Assembly (NCBI RefSeq): GCF_900187365.1
Contig: NZ_FYDG01000009.1
Span: 1-64,000 of the forward strand
Length of the DNA stretch: 64,000 nucleotides
Source of the DNA: Rhodoblastus acidophilus
GTDB lineage: Bacteria > Pseudomonadota > Alphaproteobacteria > Rhizobiales > Beijerinckiaceae
Direction: 5' to 3'
Numbering within the stretch: the first letter of the stretch is position 1; the number at the start of each line of letters is the position of its first letter. Below, one piece after another: positions 1-9,229 of this stretch. The translations under genes were made by a program, and so were the position numbers. The notes under the pieces were generated by a model. That model searched no databases. It was given only the letters and a program-made list of their open reading frames with translations, and was not told the origin of the DNA.

Positions 1-2033
1 TAGCGGTCCTCCATCTCGCGCACCGCCCATTTGAGCGCGACCACCGCCTTTTTCGGATCGGTGACGACGGGGGTGAGCAGATGGGGGATGCCGTCGTAAA
101 CCGACAGCTCCAGCATTTTGGGATCGACCATGATCAGGCGGCAGTCCTGCGGCTTGAGCCGGTAGAGCAGGCTGAGGATCATGGTGTTGATGGCGACCGA
201 CTTGCCCGATCCGGTGGTGCCGGCGACGAGCAGGTGGGGCATTTTGGCGAGATCGACGATGACCGGCTCGCCGCCGATGGTCTTGCCCAGCGCGATGGCG
301 AGGCGGTGCTTGCTATCGGAGAAATCGGGCGAGGCGATCAGTTCGCGCAGATAGACGGTTTCGCGGCGCGGATTGGGCAGTTCGATGCCGATGGCGTTGC
401 GGCCGGGCACCACGGCGACGCGGGCCGAAACCGCCGACATCGAGCGGGCGATGTCGTCGGCCAGGCCGATCACCCGCGACGACTTGATCCCCGGCGCAGG
501 CTCGAACTCGTACAGCGTCACAACAGGGCCGGGATGGGCGTTCAACACGTCGCCGCGCACGCCGAAATCCTCAAGAGTCTTTTCCAGCGCGTCGGCGTTG
601 ACCTCCAGCACCTCGTCTTCGGACAAGTCGATCAGCGGCGCCGGCGGCTCGGCGAGCATGTCGATTTCAAAGGGATCGTAATCCTCGCCGGTCGGGTCGA
701 TGCGCTGCAGGAACCCGCCCCGGGGCGTCTGCGACGGGGGACGCGCGACCACCAGGCGCGGAGCCGGCGCGGGGGCCGGAGCAGGCGCGGGAACAGGCGC
801 AGCAACAGGCGAAGTTTGCGGCGTGGGCTGAGGCGCGTCTTCGGGCGCGGGCTGCGCCGCGGCTTTGACCCGCAAGCGGATTTTCGCCGGCTTCCTTTCG
901 AGTTCCTCGGATTCGACGGGCGCTTTTTCGGCTTCGACCGGCGCAGGCGCGGCGGGAGCGGGCGCGGCGGCGGCGACCGGTTCGGGCGCGAGATCGGCCG
1001 GCGCCGGCGCGGGCTGGGCGACCACGCAGGTTTGCGGGCCGAAACCAGAGTTCAGCGCGAAACGGGCGCCCATGGCGGTGAACGGAAGGATATTGAACGC
1101 GGCCGCGGGCGCCGCATCGGCGACAGGCTCGGGCGCGGCCGGAACATCGGCCGGGGGCTGCAATTCGGGCGCGGCCTGAACATCCTGAGCGACCTGAACA
1201 TCCTGAGCCGCCTGAATTTCGGGGCCGGCCTGGACGTCGGGACCGCACAACAGCGCCGGCTCGGTCGGGGCGGCGATTTCCGGCTCGCTTTGCGGCGCGG
1301 GCTCCGGCGCAGGCTCCGGCTGCGGGTTTTTGGCGCGCATGCGCGCCTGGAACACCGAATCCGGCGTACGCGAGAAGCGCACGCGCGGCGCGTCGGGATC
1401 GGACCCGTCGTCGTTGGCCGCGCGCAAGGCGCGGGCGATGGCCAGTTTGGCTTCCTCAAGCCGCCGCGCTTCCTCCTCGACGCGACGCGCGTCCTCCTCG
1501 GCGCGCTGGCGCTCCTCCTCGGCGACGCGGCGGGCTTCCTCCTCAATGGCGCGCGCGCGCGCCTCTTCCTCATCGCGACGGCGCTGAATGTAGGACTCGG
1601 GGGTTCGGGTGAAGCGCACGCGGCCCGGATCGGCGGCGCGCGCGTCCTGCGCCGGCGCGGCGGGCTCTGCGGCGGCAGGCTCGGCCGTTTCCGGCTCCAC
1701 CCATTCGCCGCGCAACATCTGCCGGGATTTCAGCGCGACGGCGGCTTCCTGCGCCGCCACGGCCGGATGGGCCGGGGCCGGAGACAAAGCCGGCGACAGC
1801 GCCTGCGCGTCGCGCGAATCGACCAGCGCGTCGGCCGCGCGGGGCAGCCGCACATAAGGCTGATAAGGCGAAGGCTGCTCGTCGAAATCGAAGCTGCGGT
1901 CGTAGGAATCAATCTGGCGCAGGTCCATGCCGTCATGGCCATAATACGCGCGCTGGGCGAGAAGCGGGACGCTTCTGGAGCGCCGGCTGGCTCCAAAAAG
2001 ACGCGCCAGCCATTGATCGAGAATCGTAAACAT
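1..2033 (-). CDS. ftsK: DNA translocase FtsK, C-terminus cut by window start
   Basis: At least 677 residues are visible, read leftward from the ATG at 2033; the C-terminal end lies outside the window. The conserved motor begins around residue 430 ([14 protein letters not shown]), followed by the Walker A loop GTTGSGKS near residue 603 and the [20 protein letters not shown] block, all diagnostic of FtsK/SpoIIIE. FtsK pumps chromosome termini through the division septum and activates dimer resolution. The first ~430 residues are Pro/Ala/Glu-rich, with an Arg/Glu coiled-coil-like run (bases about 1440-1590) and two copies of a VRF-S/T-RTP-E/D-S motif. I see no hydrophobic segment in this N-terminus, unlike the usual four-helix membrane anchor, so this may be a soluble FtsK variant or the anchor may be supplied otherwise. 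The motor identity is certain; the exact start is likely. Confidence 0.93.
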   Translation of the reverse strand, partial: MFTILDQWLARLFGASRRSRSVPLLAQRAYYGHDGMDLRQIDSYDRSFDFDEQPSPYQPYVRLPRAADALVDSRDAQALSPALSPAPAHPAVAAQEAAVALKSRQMLRGEWVEPETAEPAAAEPAAPAQDARAADPGRVRFTRTPESYIQRRRDEEEARARAIEEEARRVAEEERQRAEEDARRVEEEARRLEEAKLAIARALRAANDDGSDPDAPRVRFSRTPDSVFQARMRAKNPQPEPAPEPAPQSEPEIAAPTEPALLCGPDVQAGPEIQAAQDVQVAQDVQAAPELQPPADVPAAPEPVADAAPAAAFNILPFTAMGARFALNSGFGPQTCVVAQPAPAPADLAPEPVAAAAPAPAAPAPVEAEKAPVESEELERKPAKIRLRVKAAAQPAPEDAPQPTPQTSPVAAPVPAPAPAPAPAPRLVVARPPSQTPRGGFLQRIDPTGEDYDPFEIDMLAEPPAPLIDLSEDEVLEVNADALEKTLEDFGVRGDVLNAHPGPVVTLYEFEPAPGIKSSRVIGLADDIARSMSAVSARVAVVPGRNAIGIELPNPRRETVYLRELIASPDFSDSKHRLAIALGKTIGGEPVIVDLAKMPHLLVAGTTGSGKSVAINTMILSLLYRLKPQDCRLIMVDPKMLELSVYDGIPHLLTPVVTDPKKAVVALKWAVREMEDR

Positions 2034-2152
2034 GAGGTACCCTGGAGAACGCTAACCGAACCGGTTTTGACAATGAAGCGTCAGGGTTAAAGAGCGGTTT
2101 CGGGTTTGGCGTCCGTACTATGACCAATCGCTAACTTGCCTGCGAAACCAGC

Positions 2153-3619
2153 ATGACTCATGGTGAAAAAAAAGAGGAACGCGCCTTGCCGCCGGCGGAA
2201 TTCAAAAGCACGACCCTGTCCCGCCTCGGCTCGGCGGACCGATTCTTTCGCACCACCTCGTTCAAACTGGCGCTGGCCTATGTCATCATCATCGGGCTCG
2301 GCTTCACTCTGGCGCTGGGCCAGGTCGGCGACAACGTCCGCGCCCTGATCGACGAGCAGATCGCCCAGACGCTCGACGCCGAACTCAAGGGCCTGGCCGA
2401 CCAGTACCAGGAGGGCGGCATCAACCAGCTGGCCAATGTGGTGCAGCGCCGCGCGCAGGCGCCGGGGGCCTCCATCTATCTCGTCGCCGCGCCGAACGGC
2501 GTCGGCATCGCCGGCAATGTGCTGGATTTGCCGACGGACGTGCTCAACCAGACCGGGCCGGTGGAAATCGCCTATGAACGCCCCGGCGAGGCCAACGCCC
2601 GCCGTCGCGCCATCGCGCGCGCCTTTGTCCTGCCCGACGGATTTCGCCTGCTGGTGGGCCACGACCTCGAGGACCGCGAGCGGCTCGGCCGCATTCTCGG
2701 CTCGGCGCTGATGGGCTCGCTGCCCTGGCTGCTGTCCATCGGCGCCTTCGGCGGCTTTCTGGTGGCGCGGCGCCTGCTGCAGCGGGTGGACGCGATGAGC
2801 GCCAAAGCCGCGACCCTGCTGCAGGAGGATTTGACGGGGCGGCTGCCGCTGTCCGGCGCGGGCGACGAGATCGACCGGCTGGCGCATAATCTCAACGCCA
2901 TGCTCGACCGCATCGCCAAGCTGGTCGAGGGCATAAGGCAAGTCTCCGACAATATCGCCCATGACCTGCGCACGCCGCTGACGCGCTTGCGGAACAACGC
3001 CGAGCGCGCGCTGACGGCCGACGAGGGCGGGGCGGCGGATCGCGAGGCGCTCGAGCATGTCATCGAGGAGGCGGACACGCTCATCCGCATTTTCAACGCC
3101 TTGCTGCTGATCGCCCGCGCGGAAACCCAATCCTCCAGTCCGGAAGGTTTTTCCGAGCTTGACGGCGCGGCGCTCGCGGCCGACATGGCCGAACTCTACG
3201 AACCCTCGGCGGAGGAACGCGGCGTGGAAATCAAGGTTGAGGCGCGGGACGCGGAGAAATTCCGCGGTCATCGCGAGCTGATCGGCCAGGCCCTGGCCAA
3301 TCTCATCGACAACGCCCTGAAATATGGCGAGCCGGCCCTGCCCGGACAGGTCGGCGAGGTGACGGTGGCCGTGACCGGCGACGCCCGCGCGGTCGAGATC
3401 GCCGTGGCCGATCGCGGCCCCGGAATTCCCGCCGCCGACCGCGAGCGGGTGCTGGAGCGCTTCGTGCGGCTTGAGGCGTCGCGCTCGCGTCCCGGTTCGG
3501 GCCTCGGCCTGTCGCTGGCGGCGGCGGTGGCGCGGCTGCACGGCGGGTCGCTGCGCATTGAGGACAATCAGCCCGGCTTGAAAGTGACGCTGCGGCTGCC
3601 GCGCGAGGCCGCGTCGTGA
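2153..3619 (+). CDS. HAMP-domain sensor histidine kinase
   Basis: A 488-residue membrane kinase. Transmembrane helices lie near residues 38-58 and 182-206 and flank a ~125-residue periplasmic sensor. HAMP follows (about 205-260), then the dimerisation box with the phospho-acceptor His270 (IAHDLRTPLTRLRN). The ATPase domain has the N box NLIDNALKYGEP, G1 DRGPGIP and G2 GSGLGLSLAAAVA. It should autophosphorylate on His270 and pass phosphate to a response regulator, but none is adjacent: the upstream neighbour is divergent ftsK. Its stop overlaps the glnE start by four bases (GTGA), so the two are probably translationally coupled. The signal sensed is unknown. Confidence 0.9.
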   Translation: MTHGEKKEERALPPAEFKSTTLSRLGSADRFFRTTSFKLALAYVIIIGLGFTLALGQVGDNVRALIDEQIAQTLDAELKGLADQYQEGGINQLANVVQRRAQAPGASIYLVAAPNGVGIAGNVLDLPTDVLNQTGPVEIAYERPGEANARRRAIARAFVLPDGFRLLVGHDLEDRERLGRILGSALMGSLPWLLSIGAFGGFLVARRLLQRVDAMSAKAATLLQEDLTGRLPLSGAGDEIDRLAHNLNAMLDRIAKLVEGIRQVSDNIAHDLRTPLTRLRNNAERALTADEGGAADREALEHVIEEADTLIRIFNALLLIARAETQSSSPEGFSELDGAALAADMAELYEPSAEERGVEIKVEARDAEKFRGHRELIGQALANLIDNALKYGEPALPGQVGEVTVAVTGDARAVEIAVADRGPGIPAADRERVLERFVRLEASRSRPGSGLGLSLAAAVARLHGGSLRIEDNQPGLKVTLRLPREAAS

Positions 3620-6501
3620 CCGCGCTGGCGCTTCCCCGCCCGGCGCAGAAGGCGGTGGCGCGCGCCCGGCTCGACGACGTGCTGGCGGAAACGCCGGACC
3701 TCGCGGCTTTGCCGCAATGGCCAGATTTCGAGCCGCTCGCTTTGGGCCTCGCCGACCAGTCGCCGTTCCTGTGGGGGCTGATCCGGCGCGATCCCGAGCG
3801 GCTGAAGCGCATCCTGCAACACGCGCCAGAGGCGGCGCTGGACGCGGCGCTGGCGCCGCTGGCGGAATGCGCGGCTTGCCCGGAAGCCCGCGCCATGACG
3901 CTGCTGCGCAAGGCGAAGCAGGAAAGCGCTGTGATCATCGCCTTGGCCGACCTCTCCGGCGGCTATGACGTGGTCGCGACCACGCGCGCCCTTTCGCGCG
4001 CCGCCGATGCGCTGGTGGGCGCGGCGCTGCGCAGCGCCCTTTATCTGGCCGGCGACAAGCTCGGCTGGGCCGGCGCCGGCCCCGACGAGTCCAAATGCGG
4101 GCTGACGATTCTGGCGCTGGGCAAGCACGGCGCGAGGGAGCTGAACTATTCCTCAGACGTCGATCTCGTGGTGTTTTTCGACGCGCAGTCCCCGGTTCTC
4201 GACGCCGGCCCGGGCGCAAAAGCCAACGCCGTCCGCCTGACGCAGCACATTGTCAAACTGCTGAACGAGCGCACCGGCGACGGCTATGTTTTACGCGTGG
4301 ATTTGAGATTGCGGCCCGATCCCGGCTCGACGGCGGTGGCGGTCTCGCTCGACGCCGCGCGCCATTATTACGAGGCGCTCGGCCAGAACTGGGAGCGCGC
4401 CGCCTTCATCAAGGCGCGGCCCATCGCCGGCGACCTTGCGCTGGGGATGGGCTTTCTCGACGAGCTCTCCCCGTTCATCTGGCGCAAATATTTCGATTAT
4501 GCGGCGATCGCCGACGTCCACGCCATGAAGCGCCAGATCCATGCGGTGAAGGGCCATGCGGAAATCGCCGTGGCCGGCCATGACGTCAAGCTCGGGCGCG
4601 GCGGCATCCGCGAGATCGAATTTTTCGTGCAGACGCAGCAGCTGATCTTCGGCGGCCGCCGCAAGCAATTGCGGGGGTCGCGCACCCTCGACATGCTGCA
4701 GCAATTGCAGGAAGACCAGTGGATCACCCCGCAAGCGGCGGCCGAACTCGGCGAGGCCTACGCTTTTTTGCGCGGGGTGGAGCATCGGTTGCAGATGCTC
4801 AACGACCAGCAGACGCAGCGCCTGCCCGCCGACGAAGCCGCGCTAAAAGCTTTTTCGCGGTTCTGCGGCTTTCCCGGCGCCGCCGGCTTCGCCAAGGCGC
4901 TGACCAAGCGGCTGCGCGCGGTGGAGAAACATTACGCCCGGCTGTTCGAAAACGCGCCGGGCCTCGATTCGCGCGCCGGCAGCCTTGTTTTCACCGGCTC
5001 GGGCGACGACCCGGACACGCTGGACACGTTGCGCGAAATGGGGTTCCGCGATCCCGCCCGCGCGGCGGAAACCGTGCGCGGCTGGCACTTCGGCCGCCGC
5101 CCCGCCGTGCGCAGCCCGCGCGCCCGCGAAGTGCTGACCGAACTCATCCCCGCCCTGCTCAACGCCTTCGCCAAGTCCGGCGACGCCGATTCGGCCATCG
5201 CCGCCTTCGACGAGGTGATGACGCACATGCCGGCGGCGGTGGAGCTGTTCTCGCTGCTGAAATCGCACGACGCCATGCGGCAATTGTTCGCCGACATTCT
5301 CGGCGGCGCCCCGCGCCTCGCCGAAGTGGTGGCGCAGACGCCCAATACGCTCGACGCCGCCATCGACCAGGGCCTGACCGCGACGGTCGGCGACGAGGAC
5401 GACTATTTGCGCCGGCTCGCGGCGTTTTACGTCAGCGACCCCAGCCTCGAAGGTTTTCTCGACATCGCCCGCACCTTCGCCACCGAGGAGAAATTCCTGA
5501 TCGGCCTGCGGCTGTTCGCGGAATTGATCGAGCCGGAGCAGGCGGCGCGCTCCTATTCGGCCCTGGCCTGCGCGCTGATCCGGGCTTGCCTCGACCGGGT
5601 CGAGGCCATTTTCGTCGCCGAACACGGCCGGCCGGCCGGCGGACGTTACGCGGTGCTGGGGTTCGGCAAGCTCGGCTCGCGCGAAATGACCGCGACCTCC
5701 GATCTCGATCTCGTCGCGCTCTACGATTTCGATCCGGAAAACCCGGAGTCCGATGGGGCCAAACCCTTGCACGCCTCGGTCTATTATGGCCGGCTGACCC
5801 AGCGCCTGATCGCCGCGCTGTCGGCGCCGACGCGGCGCGGAAAACTGTTCGCGGTGGACATGCGGTTGCGGCCCTCGGGCAATCAGGGACCGGTGGCGGC
5901 GCGGCTCTCCACCTTCCGGGCCTATCAGGCCGAACATGCGGAAATCTGGGAGCATATGGCGCTGACGCGGGCGCGGCCGGTGGCGGGCGACCTCAGCCTG
6001 TGCGCGGAGGTGCGGGAGACCATCGACGCCGCGCTTTACGTGAATCGCGATTTCGCCGATCTCGCCAAGGAAGCGCGGGAGATGCGCGCGCTGATCGAGA
6101 AGGAGAAGGGGTTCTCCGGCCCGTGGGATCTCAAACTGGCGCCGGGCGGGCAGCTCGACATCGAATTCATCGCGCAGACGCTGGCGCTGGCGCATGGCGC
6201 CCATCGCCGCGCCCTGCGCGCGCAGGGGACGGCCGACATATTGGCGGCCGCCGCGGGCCACGGACTCGACCCGCACAGCGCGGACCAGCTCCGCGAGGCG
6301 CTGGCGCTGTTTTCCAAGGTGACGCAATGGCTGCGCCTGAGCCTGGGCGAGGGTGGCGATCCCGTTCACGCCGCCGAGGGCGTGAAGCGGCGGCTGGCGG
6401 CGGCGGCGGGTTCGCCCGATTTCGCCAGGCTCGAACGCGAGCTGGGCGAACGCCGCAAGATGGTGAGGCGGATCTTCGACGCCGTGATGGGCGCGGCGTG
6501 A
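3616..6501 (+). CDS. glnE: Bifunctional glutamine synthetase adenylyltransferase/deadenylase
   Basis: 961 residues, normal for GlnE (about 940-1000). It adenylylates glutamine synthetase when nitrogen is plentiful and removes AMP when it is scarce, under PII control. Two nucleotidyltransferase cores are visible: LNYSSDVDLVVFFD at about residues 176-189 (deadenylylating half) and GSREMTATSDLDLVALYDFD at about 686-706 (adenylylating half), each with the DxD metal-binding pair. The start is a GTG overlapping the stop of the upstream kinase, so expression is coupled to it. A GC-rich hairpin follows the stop. Confidence 0.97.
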   Translation: MTALALPRPAQKAVARARLDDVLAETPDLAALPQWPDFEPLALGLADQSPFLWGLIRRDPERLKRILQHAPEAALDAALAPLAECAACPEARAMTLLRKAKQESAVIIALADLSGGYDVVATTRALSRAADALVGAALRSALYLAGDKLGWAGAGPDESKCGLTILALGKHGARELNYSSDVDLVVFFDAQSPVLDAGPGAKANAVRLTQHIVKLLNERTGDGYVLRVDLRLRPDPGSTAVAVSLDAARHYYEALGQNWERAAFIKARPIAGDLALGMGFLDELSPFIWRKYFDYAAIADVHAMKRQIHAVKGHAEIAVAGHDVKLGRGGIREIEFFVQTQQLIFGGRRKQLRGSRTLDMLQQLQEDQWITPQAAAELGEAYAFLRGVEHRLQMLNDQQTQRLPADEAALKAFSRFCGFPGAAGFAKALTKRLRAVEKHYARLFENAPGLDSRAGSLVFTGSGDDPDTLDTLREMGFRDPARAAETVRGWHFGRRPAVRSPRAREVLTELIPALLNAFAKSGDADSAIAAFDEVMTHMPAAVELFSLLKSHDAMRQLFADILGGAPRLAEVVAQTPNTLDAAIDQGLTATVGDEDDYLRRLAAFYVSDPSLEGFLDIARTFATEEKFLIGLRLFAELIEPEQAARSYSALACALIRACLDRVEAIFVAEHGRPAGGRYAVLGFGKLGSREMTATSDLDLVALYDFDPENPESDGAKPLHASVYYGRLTQRLIAALSAPTRRGKLFAVDMRLRPSGNQGPVAARLSTFRAYQAEHAEIWEHMALTRARPVAGDLSLCAEVRETIDAALYVNRDFADLAKEAREMRALIEKEKGFSGPWDLKLAPGGQLDIEFIAQTLALAHGAHRRALRAQGTADILAAAAGHGLDPHSADQLREALALFSKVTQWLRLSLGEGGDPVHAAEGVKRRLAAAAGSPDFARLERELGERRKMVRRIFDAVMGAA

Positions 6502-6504
6502 ACA

Positions 6505-6529
6505 CCCGCCGCCTTGATGTGGCGGCGGG
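6505..6529. terminator. GC hairpin between glnE and hemerythrin gene
   Basis: CCCGCCGCC (6505-6513) pairs perfectly with GGCGGCGGG (6521-6529) around a 7-base loop, directly after the glnE stop and before the convergent hemerythrin stop. There is no proper T run, so it may be a bidirectional transcript-end hairpin rather than a classical terminator. Confidence 0.5.
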
Positions 6530-6562
6530 CTGTCCTTGCCGGCGCGGTCGTCGCAGGGCGGC

Positions 6563-7048
6563 TCAGGCGGCGGAAGCGCCCGCATATATGCCGTGCAGGC
6601 GGGCCTCGGCGTCAGCGTCCATCATGTCCTCGACCAGCGGCAGCAGCGCCATCTCCTCCTTCTGCACATGGATGAGCATGCGCTGCACAAACGCCGCGCC
6701 CGCCTGCTGAAAAGCCTTCCAGCCCACTGCGTCGAACCCCGCCGCCTGCGCCGCTCCGGCGACCGTCCGCAGCTTTTCCGCCAGCGGACGCATGGCGTCG
6801 TGCTCCTCGGTGAGGTGATCGCCGATCAGCTGGTCGCCGACCGATTGCAGCAGGGGGAACAGATGGCTCTCCTCGAAATCGAAATGGCGCAGCGTGTCAT
6901 TGTCGATGGCGGCGACCAGATCGCGCAGCAGCGCGTCTCCGGCCTCCAGTGGCTGCTTCCGGGCGATCATCGTTTCGAGGCGCTCCATCAGTTCGATCGT
7001 GGCGCGATGCTCCTCATGAAGTGTCTGGCTGATGCGATTGGCGAACAT
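6563..7048 (-). CDS. Hemerythrin HHE domain protein
   Basis: 161 residues forming one hemerythrin-like four-helix bundle. Candidate di-iron ligands are His14, His55, Glu59, His62, His78/His83, His127 and Glu131 (patterns HEEHR, HFDFEESH, HLTEEH, HVQKEE). Such proteins bind O2 or NO or help repair iron centres damaged by NO. The ATG at 7048 is preceded by a very strong AGGAGG. It is the last gene of a leftward set with a His-rich membrane protein (8 bases upstream) and a DUF2249/TusA-like protein. A role in NO or oxygen handling is inferred from the family and this context. Confidence 0.9.
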   Translation of the reverse strand: MFANRISQTLHEEHRATIELMERLETMIARKQPLEAGDALLRDLVAAIDNDTLRHFDFEESHLFPLLQSVGDQLIGDHLTEEHDAMRPLAEKLRTVAGAAQAAGFDAVGWKAFQQAGAAFVQRMLIHVQKEEMALLPLVEDMMDADAEARLHGIYAGASAA

Positions 7049-7056
7049 GGGACCTC

Positions 7057-8313
7057 CTAAATCTTGCCCGAGGCGAGCGTTTTCACAATTCCGGCCAGGA
7101 ACAGCCCGAAGGCGAGCGCGCCCGCGAGGCCGACACAGGCGGCCAGCGCGGCCAGCGGCGCGTTGTCCAGCACGATGGCCAGCGCCAGCCCGGCGAGCGC
7201 GGCGAAATGGCAGCAGGCATGGACCTTTAGCGGCGCGGCGGCGGAAAAATCCGACAAAAGCGCCGGTCCGCCGCCCGTCCGGCTGACATGCATGGAGGCG
7301 AGGAAGGGCGCGATGCGCTGCAGGATGGCGAACAGGAAGGTCATCAGCCAGCCGCCGAGCGCGACCAGCCCGAACAGGGTTCCGCCCGGCCCCCAGCCCG
7401 CGAGCGCCGCGAGGCCAAACAGCGGCGTCAGCGCCAGCGCCGCCCAGGCCACGCGCACGAGGACGAAGGACAGGCCGAGCCGCTTGCGCATGCCGCTTTT
7501 GAGCGTCGCGCGCATCAGCCAGAGATGCAGCAAAGCGGCGGCGAAACCAAGGCCGCAAGCGCCGGCCAGCACGCTCGGCAGGCCCAACAGCGCGCCGATA
7601 ATCGCGGCCGCCACCGTCGCCGCCGCCAGCGCAAACCCCGCCCACGCGACCCGCCCTTTTGGCGCGCTCGACAGCGCGAACATCGGCACGAGCACGTGGC
7701 TCAACCCCAGCGCCAGCAGGCCCATGAAGCCAAAGGCGCCCAGAATCATATGGACGAGCGCCAGGCCGGCGTGGTCGGCGAGAAAGCCCAGGGAATTGTC
7801 GAGCGCCAGCGCGAAGCCGAGCGCCAGCAGCAGGACCAGCGCGACAAAGGCCGCCCAGCCGTAAGCGCGCACCAGCGGCATGCTGGAGGCCCGCCGCAGA
7901 TTGTCGGCCAGCAGGCCCGCGAACAGCAAAAGCCCCGCCGCGCAGGCCGTCGCGCCCGCGATCATTGCGCCGACATGGGCGGCGAACATGCCGAAAATCA
8001 AGGCCAGCGCGCCCGGCGCCAGCAGACAGAACACGGTTTTCGTCGGCCAGACCGCCGCCAGCGGCCGCGTGGTCGCCACCGGCAGCAATTGCATCGCCGC
8101 GCCCACCGCCGTCATCGTCAGCACGCCGACGGTCAACAGGTGCGCGGCGCCGAGGGCGTGTCCGACGCCGCCGCGAAATTGCGTGAACTCGCCCGCGGCG
8201 AAGATCAACGCGACCCAAAGCGCGACATGCAGCGCGGCGGCGATGGCGAAAAACCGAAACGGAACCGAGGCCGGCAACAACCGGCTCCTGGCGGAGGCGA
8301 GAAAAAGCGTCAT
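7057..8313 (-). CDS. Polytopic His-rich membrane protein (heme-copper/NnrS-like)
   Basis: 418 residues, almost entirely hydrophobic, with about twelve predicted membrane helices. Histidines lie in or near helices (His29, 52, 58, 113, 181, 188, 206), and characteristic stretches are GHALGAAHLLTVGVLTMTAV and LVHMILGAFGFMGLLALGLS. This resembles the small single-subunit proteins annotated as cytochrome oxidase subunit I-like or NnrS-like that travel with hemerythrin and DUF2249 genes. I cannot assign heme ligands or a reaction. The start is the ATG at 8313, overlapping the upstream stop by four bases (ATGA); a longer reading frame upstream only shadows the DUF2249 gene. Its partners suggest a respiratory or nitric-oxide-related role. 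Confidence 0.8.
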   Translation of the reverse strand: MTLFLASARSRLLPASVPFRFFAIAAALHVALWVALIFAAGEFTQFRGGVGHALGAAHLLTVGVLTMTAVGAAMQLLPVATTRPLAAVWPTKTVFCLLAPGALALIFGMFAAHVGAMIAGATACAAGLLLFAGLLADNLRRASSMPLVRAYGWAAFVALVLLLALGFALALDNSLGFLADHAGLALVHMILGAFGFMGLLALGLSHVLVPMFALSSAPKGRVAWAGFALAAATVAAAIIGALLGLPSVLAGACGLGFAAALLHLWLMRATLKSGMRKRLGLSFVLVRVAWAALALTPLFGLAALAGWGPGGTLFGLVALGGWLMTFLFAILQRIAPFLASMHVSRTGGGPALLSDFSAAAPLKVHACCHFAALAGLALAIVLDNAPLAALAACVGLAGALAFGLFLAGIVKTLASGKI

Positions 8314-8582
8314 GCGCGCGGCCTCGACATTTCCAGCGCCACTTCGTCGTCGCCGCGCGGCGCAACAAGGCGATAGCGCCATCCCCGTGCGTTAAGTTCG
8401 GGATAGAGCAGCAGCGGCTCCTGGCTGACATGCGCCACCAGACCATCGCCGGCTTCGCCGCCGTCGATCAGCCGCAGCACGGCGACCAAAGGCTCGGGGC
8501 AGCAAAGGCCGCGCACATCGACATGCAGCCGGTCTCCCTCGCGCCAAAGGCGGGGGGCGTCGGGATCCGCGCCTTTCATCAT
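8310..8582 (-). CDS. DUF2249/TusA-like small protein
   Basis: 90 residues. It carries DVRGLCCPEPL (about residues 22-32), which combines the Cys-Pro-x-Pro core of TusA sulfur carriers with the DUF2249 pattern, and ends with the DUF2249-like EPLLLYPELNARGW. TusA proteins carry persulfide sulfur on the first Cys of CPxP; DUF2249 proteins often accompany denitrification and hemerythrin genes. It is the first gene of the leftward three-gene set and is translationally coupled to the membrane protein. A sulfur-transfer or redox-ligand role is inference. Confidence 0.8.
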   Translation of the reverse strand: MMKGADPDAPRLWREGDRLHVDVRGLCCPEPLVAVLRLIDGGEAGDGLVAHVSQEPLLLYPELNARGWRYRLVAPRGDDEVALEMSRPRA

Positions 8583-9001
8583 GAAATGTGTGCTCCCCTG
8601 CTGCGCCGCGACATGTCGGAGGCCGAGGATTCGCGCAGGTTGCGCGCGCCGTCTTTGCTGTTCGGCAAATTGCGCGACGTTTCGCGCGCGCCGGAGAGCA
8701 ACCCGCCCCTAAAAGGGGACGCGCAGGAACGGCCGATGACGCGGTCCGATCGGTTCAAGCCGATCAGACGCTGATCGCCTCGCTATGAACGGAAATGGCG
8801 CCCTCGCCACCGACGCGTACAGGCCATACGCCAGCGTGCAAGGCGTGTCGCATCCCTTTGCGGACTTGATCTCAATGTCGATGAGCGCCGCGCGGGCGCT
8901 CCCTGCGGGGGGCGGCGCAGCGGGAAGAGCCGATAGACCCGCGGTTTCCTTGGGTTTTTCAGACTGTTATGGACAGTTTCGGACGATTGAGGATGGCGTT
9001 G
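8583..9001. other. Intergenic region upstream of DUF2249 set
   Basis: About 420 bases between the DUF2249 start and the 3' end of tRNA-Leu. No convincing ORF or RNA was found. Two weak inverted repeats are visible: CCCCT-AAA-AGGGG at 8706-8718 and GATCGG-6-CCGATC at 8748-8765. No FNR/NNR-type TTGAT-N4-ATCAA box was found, although the downstream genes would make one plausible. Confidence 0.5.
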
Positions 9002-9086
9002 TGGTGCCCCTGGCCGGAATCGAACCAGCACTCCTTGCGGAACTCGATTTTGAGTCGAGCGCGTCTACCAATTCCGCCACAGGGGC
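9002..9086 (-). tRNA. tRNA-Leu(CAA)
   Basis: 85 bases including an encoded 3' CCA (TGG at 9002-9004 on the + strand). The 5' acceptor GCCCCTG pairs with CAGGGGC, the T arm has GGTTCGATTCC, and the anticodon stem CTCGA/TCGAG encloses the loop CTCAAAA, giving anticodon CAA (reads UUG). A long variable arm is present, as in leucine tRNAs. No integrase or direct repeat adjoins it. Confidence 0.97.
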
Positions 9087-9229
9087 CTGAGGCCAAAAGG
9101 CCCGCAGAGCGCCGAACTATAACGCGCAAACGCCGCGCGTCAATCGCCCCGCGCAAAGTTTCAGCCAGCCCGTGGCCAGACCCGCCCCGCCAATGTTAAG
9201 AGTGCGCCGGGCACAGAGACGGGATTCCG

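Noticed and set aside
81-2090. 669-residue rightward reading frame antisense to ftsK
   Set aside because: It is Arg/Gly-rich with no recognisable domain; the opposite strand encodes conserved FtsK motifs. GC-rich codon use keeps antisense frames open.
2067-2095. Promoter for the first sensor kinase from TTGACA at 2067
   Set aside because: The -35 is perfect but no acceptable -10 lies at 16-18 bases; the best (TTAAAG) is only 14 bases away.
4719-6710. 663-residue second-frame ORF inside glnE
   Set aside because: It overlaps the conserved adenylyltransferase frame and is Arg/Ala/Gly-rich without any motif.
9002-9086. tRNA-Leu as an integration site of a genomic island
   Set aside because: No integrase, no repeated tRNA 3' end and no composition break beside it.
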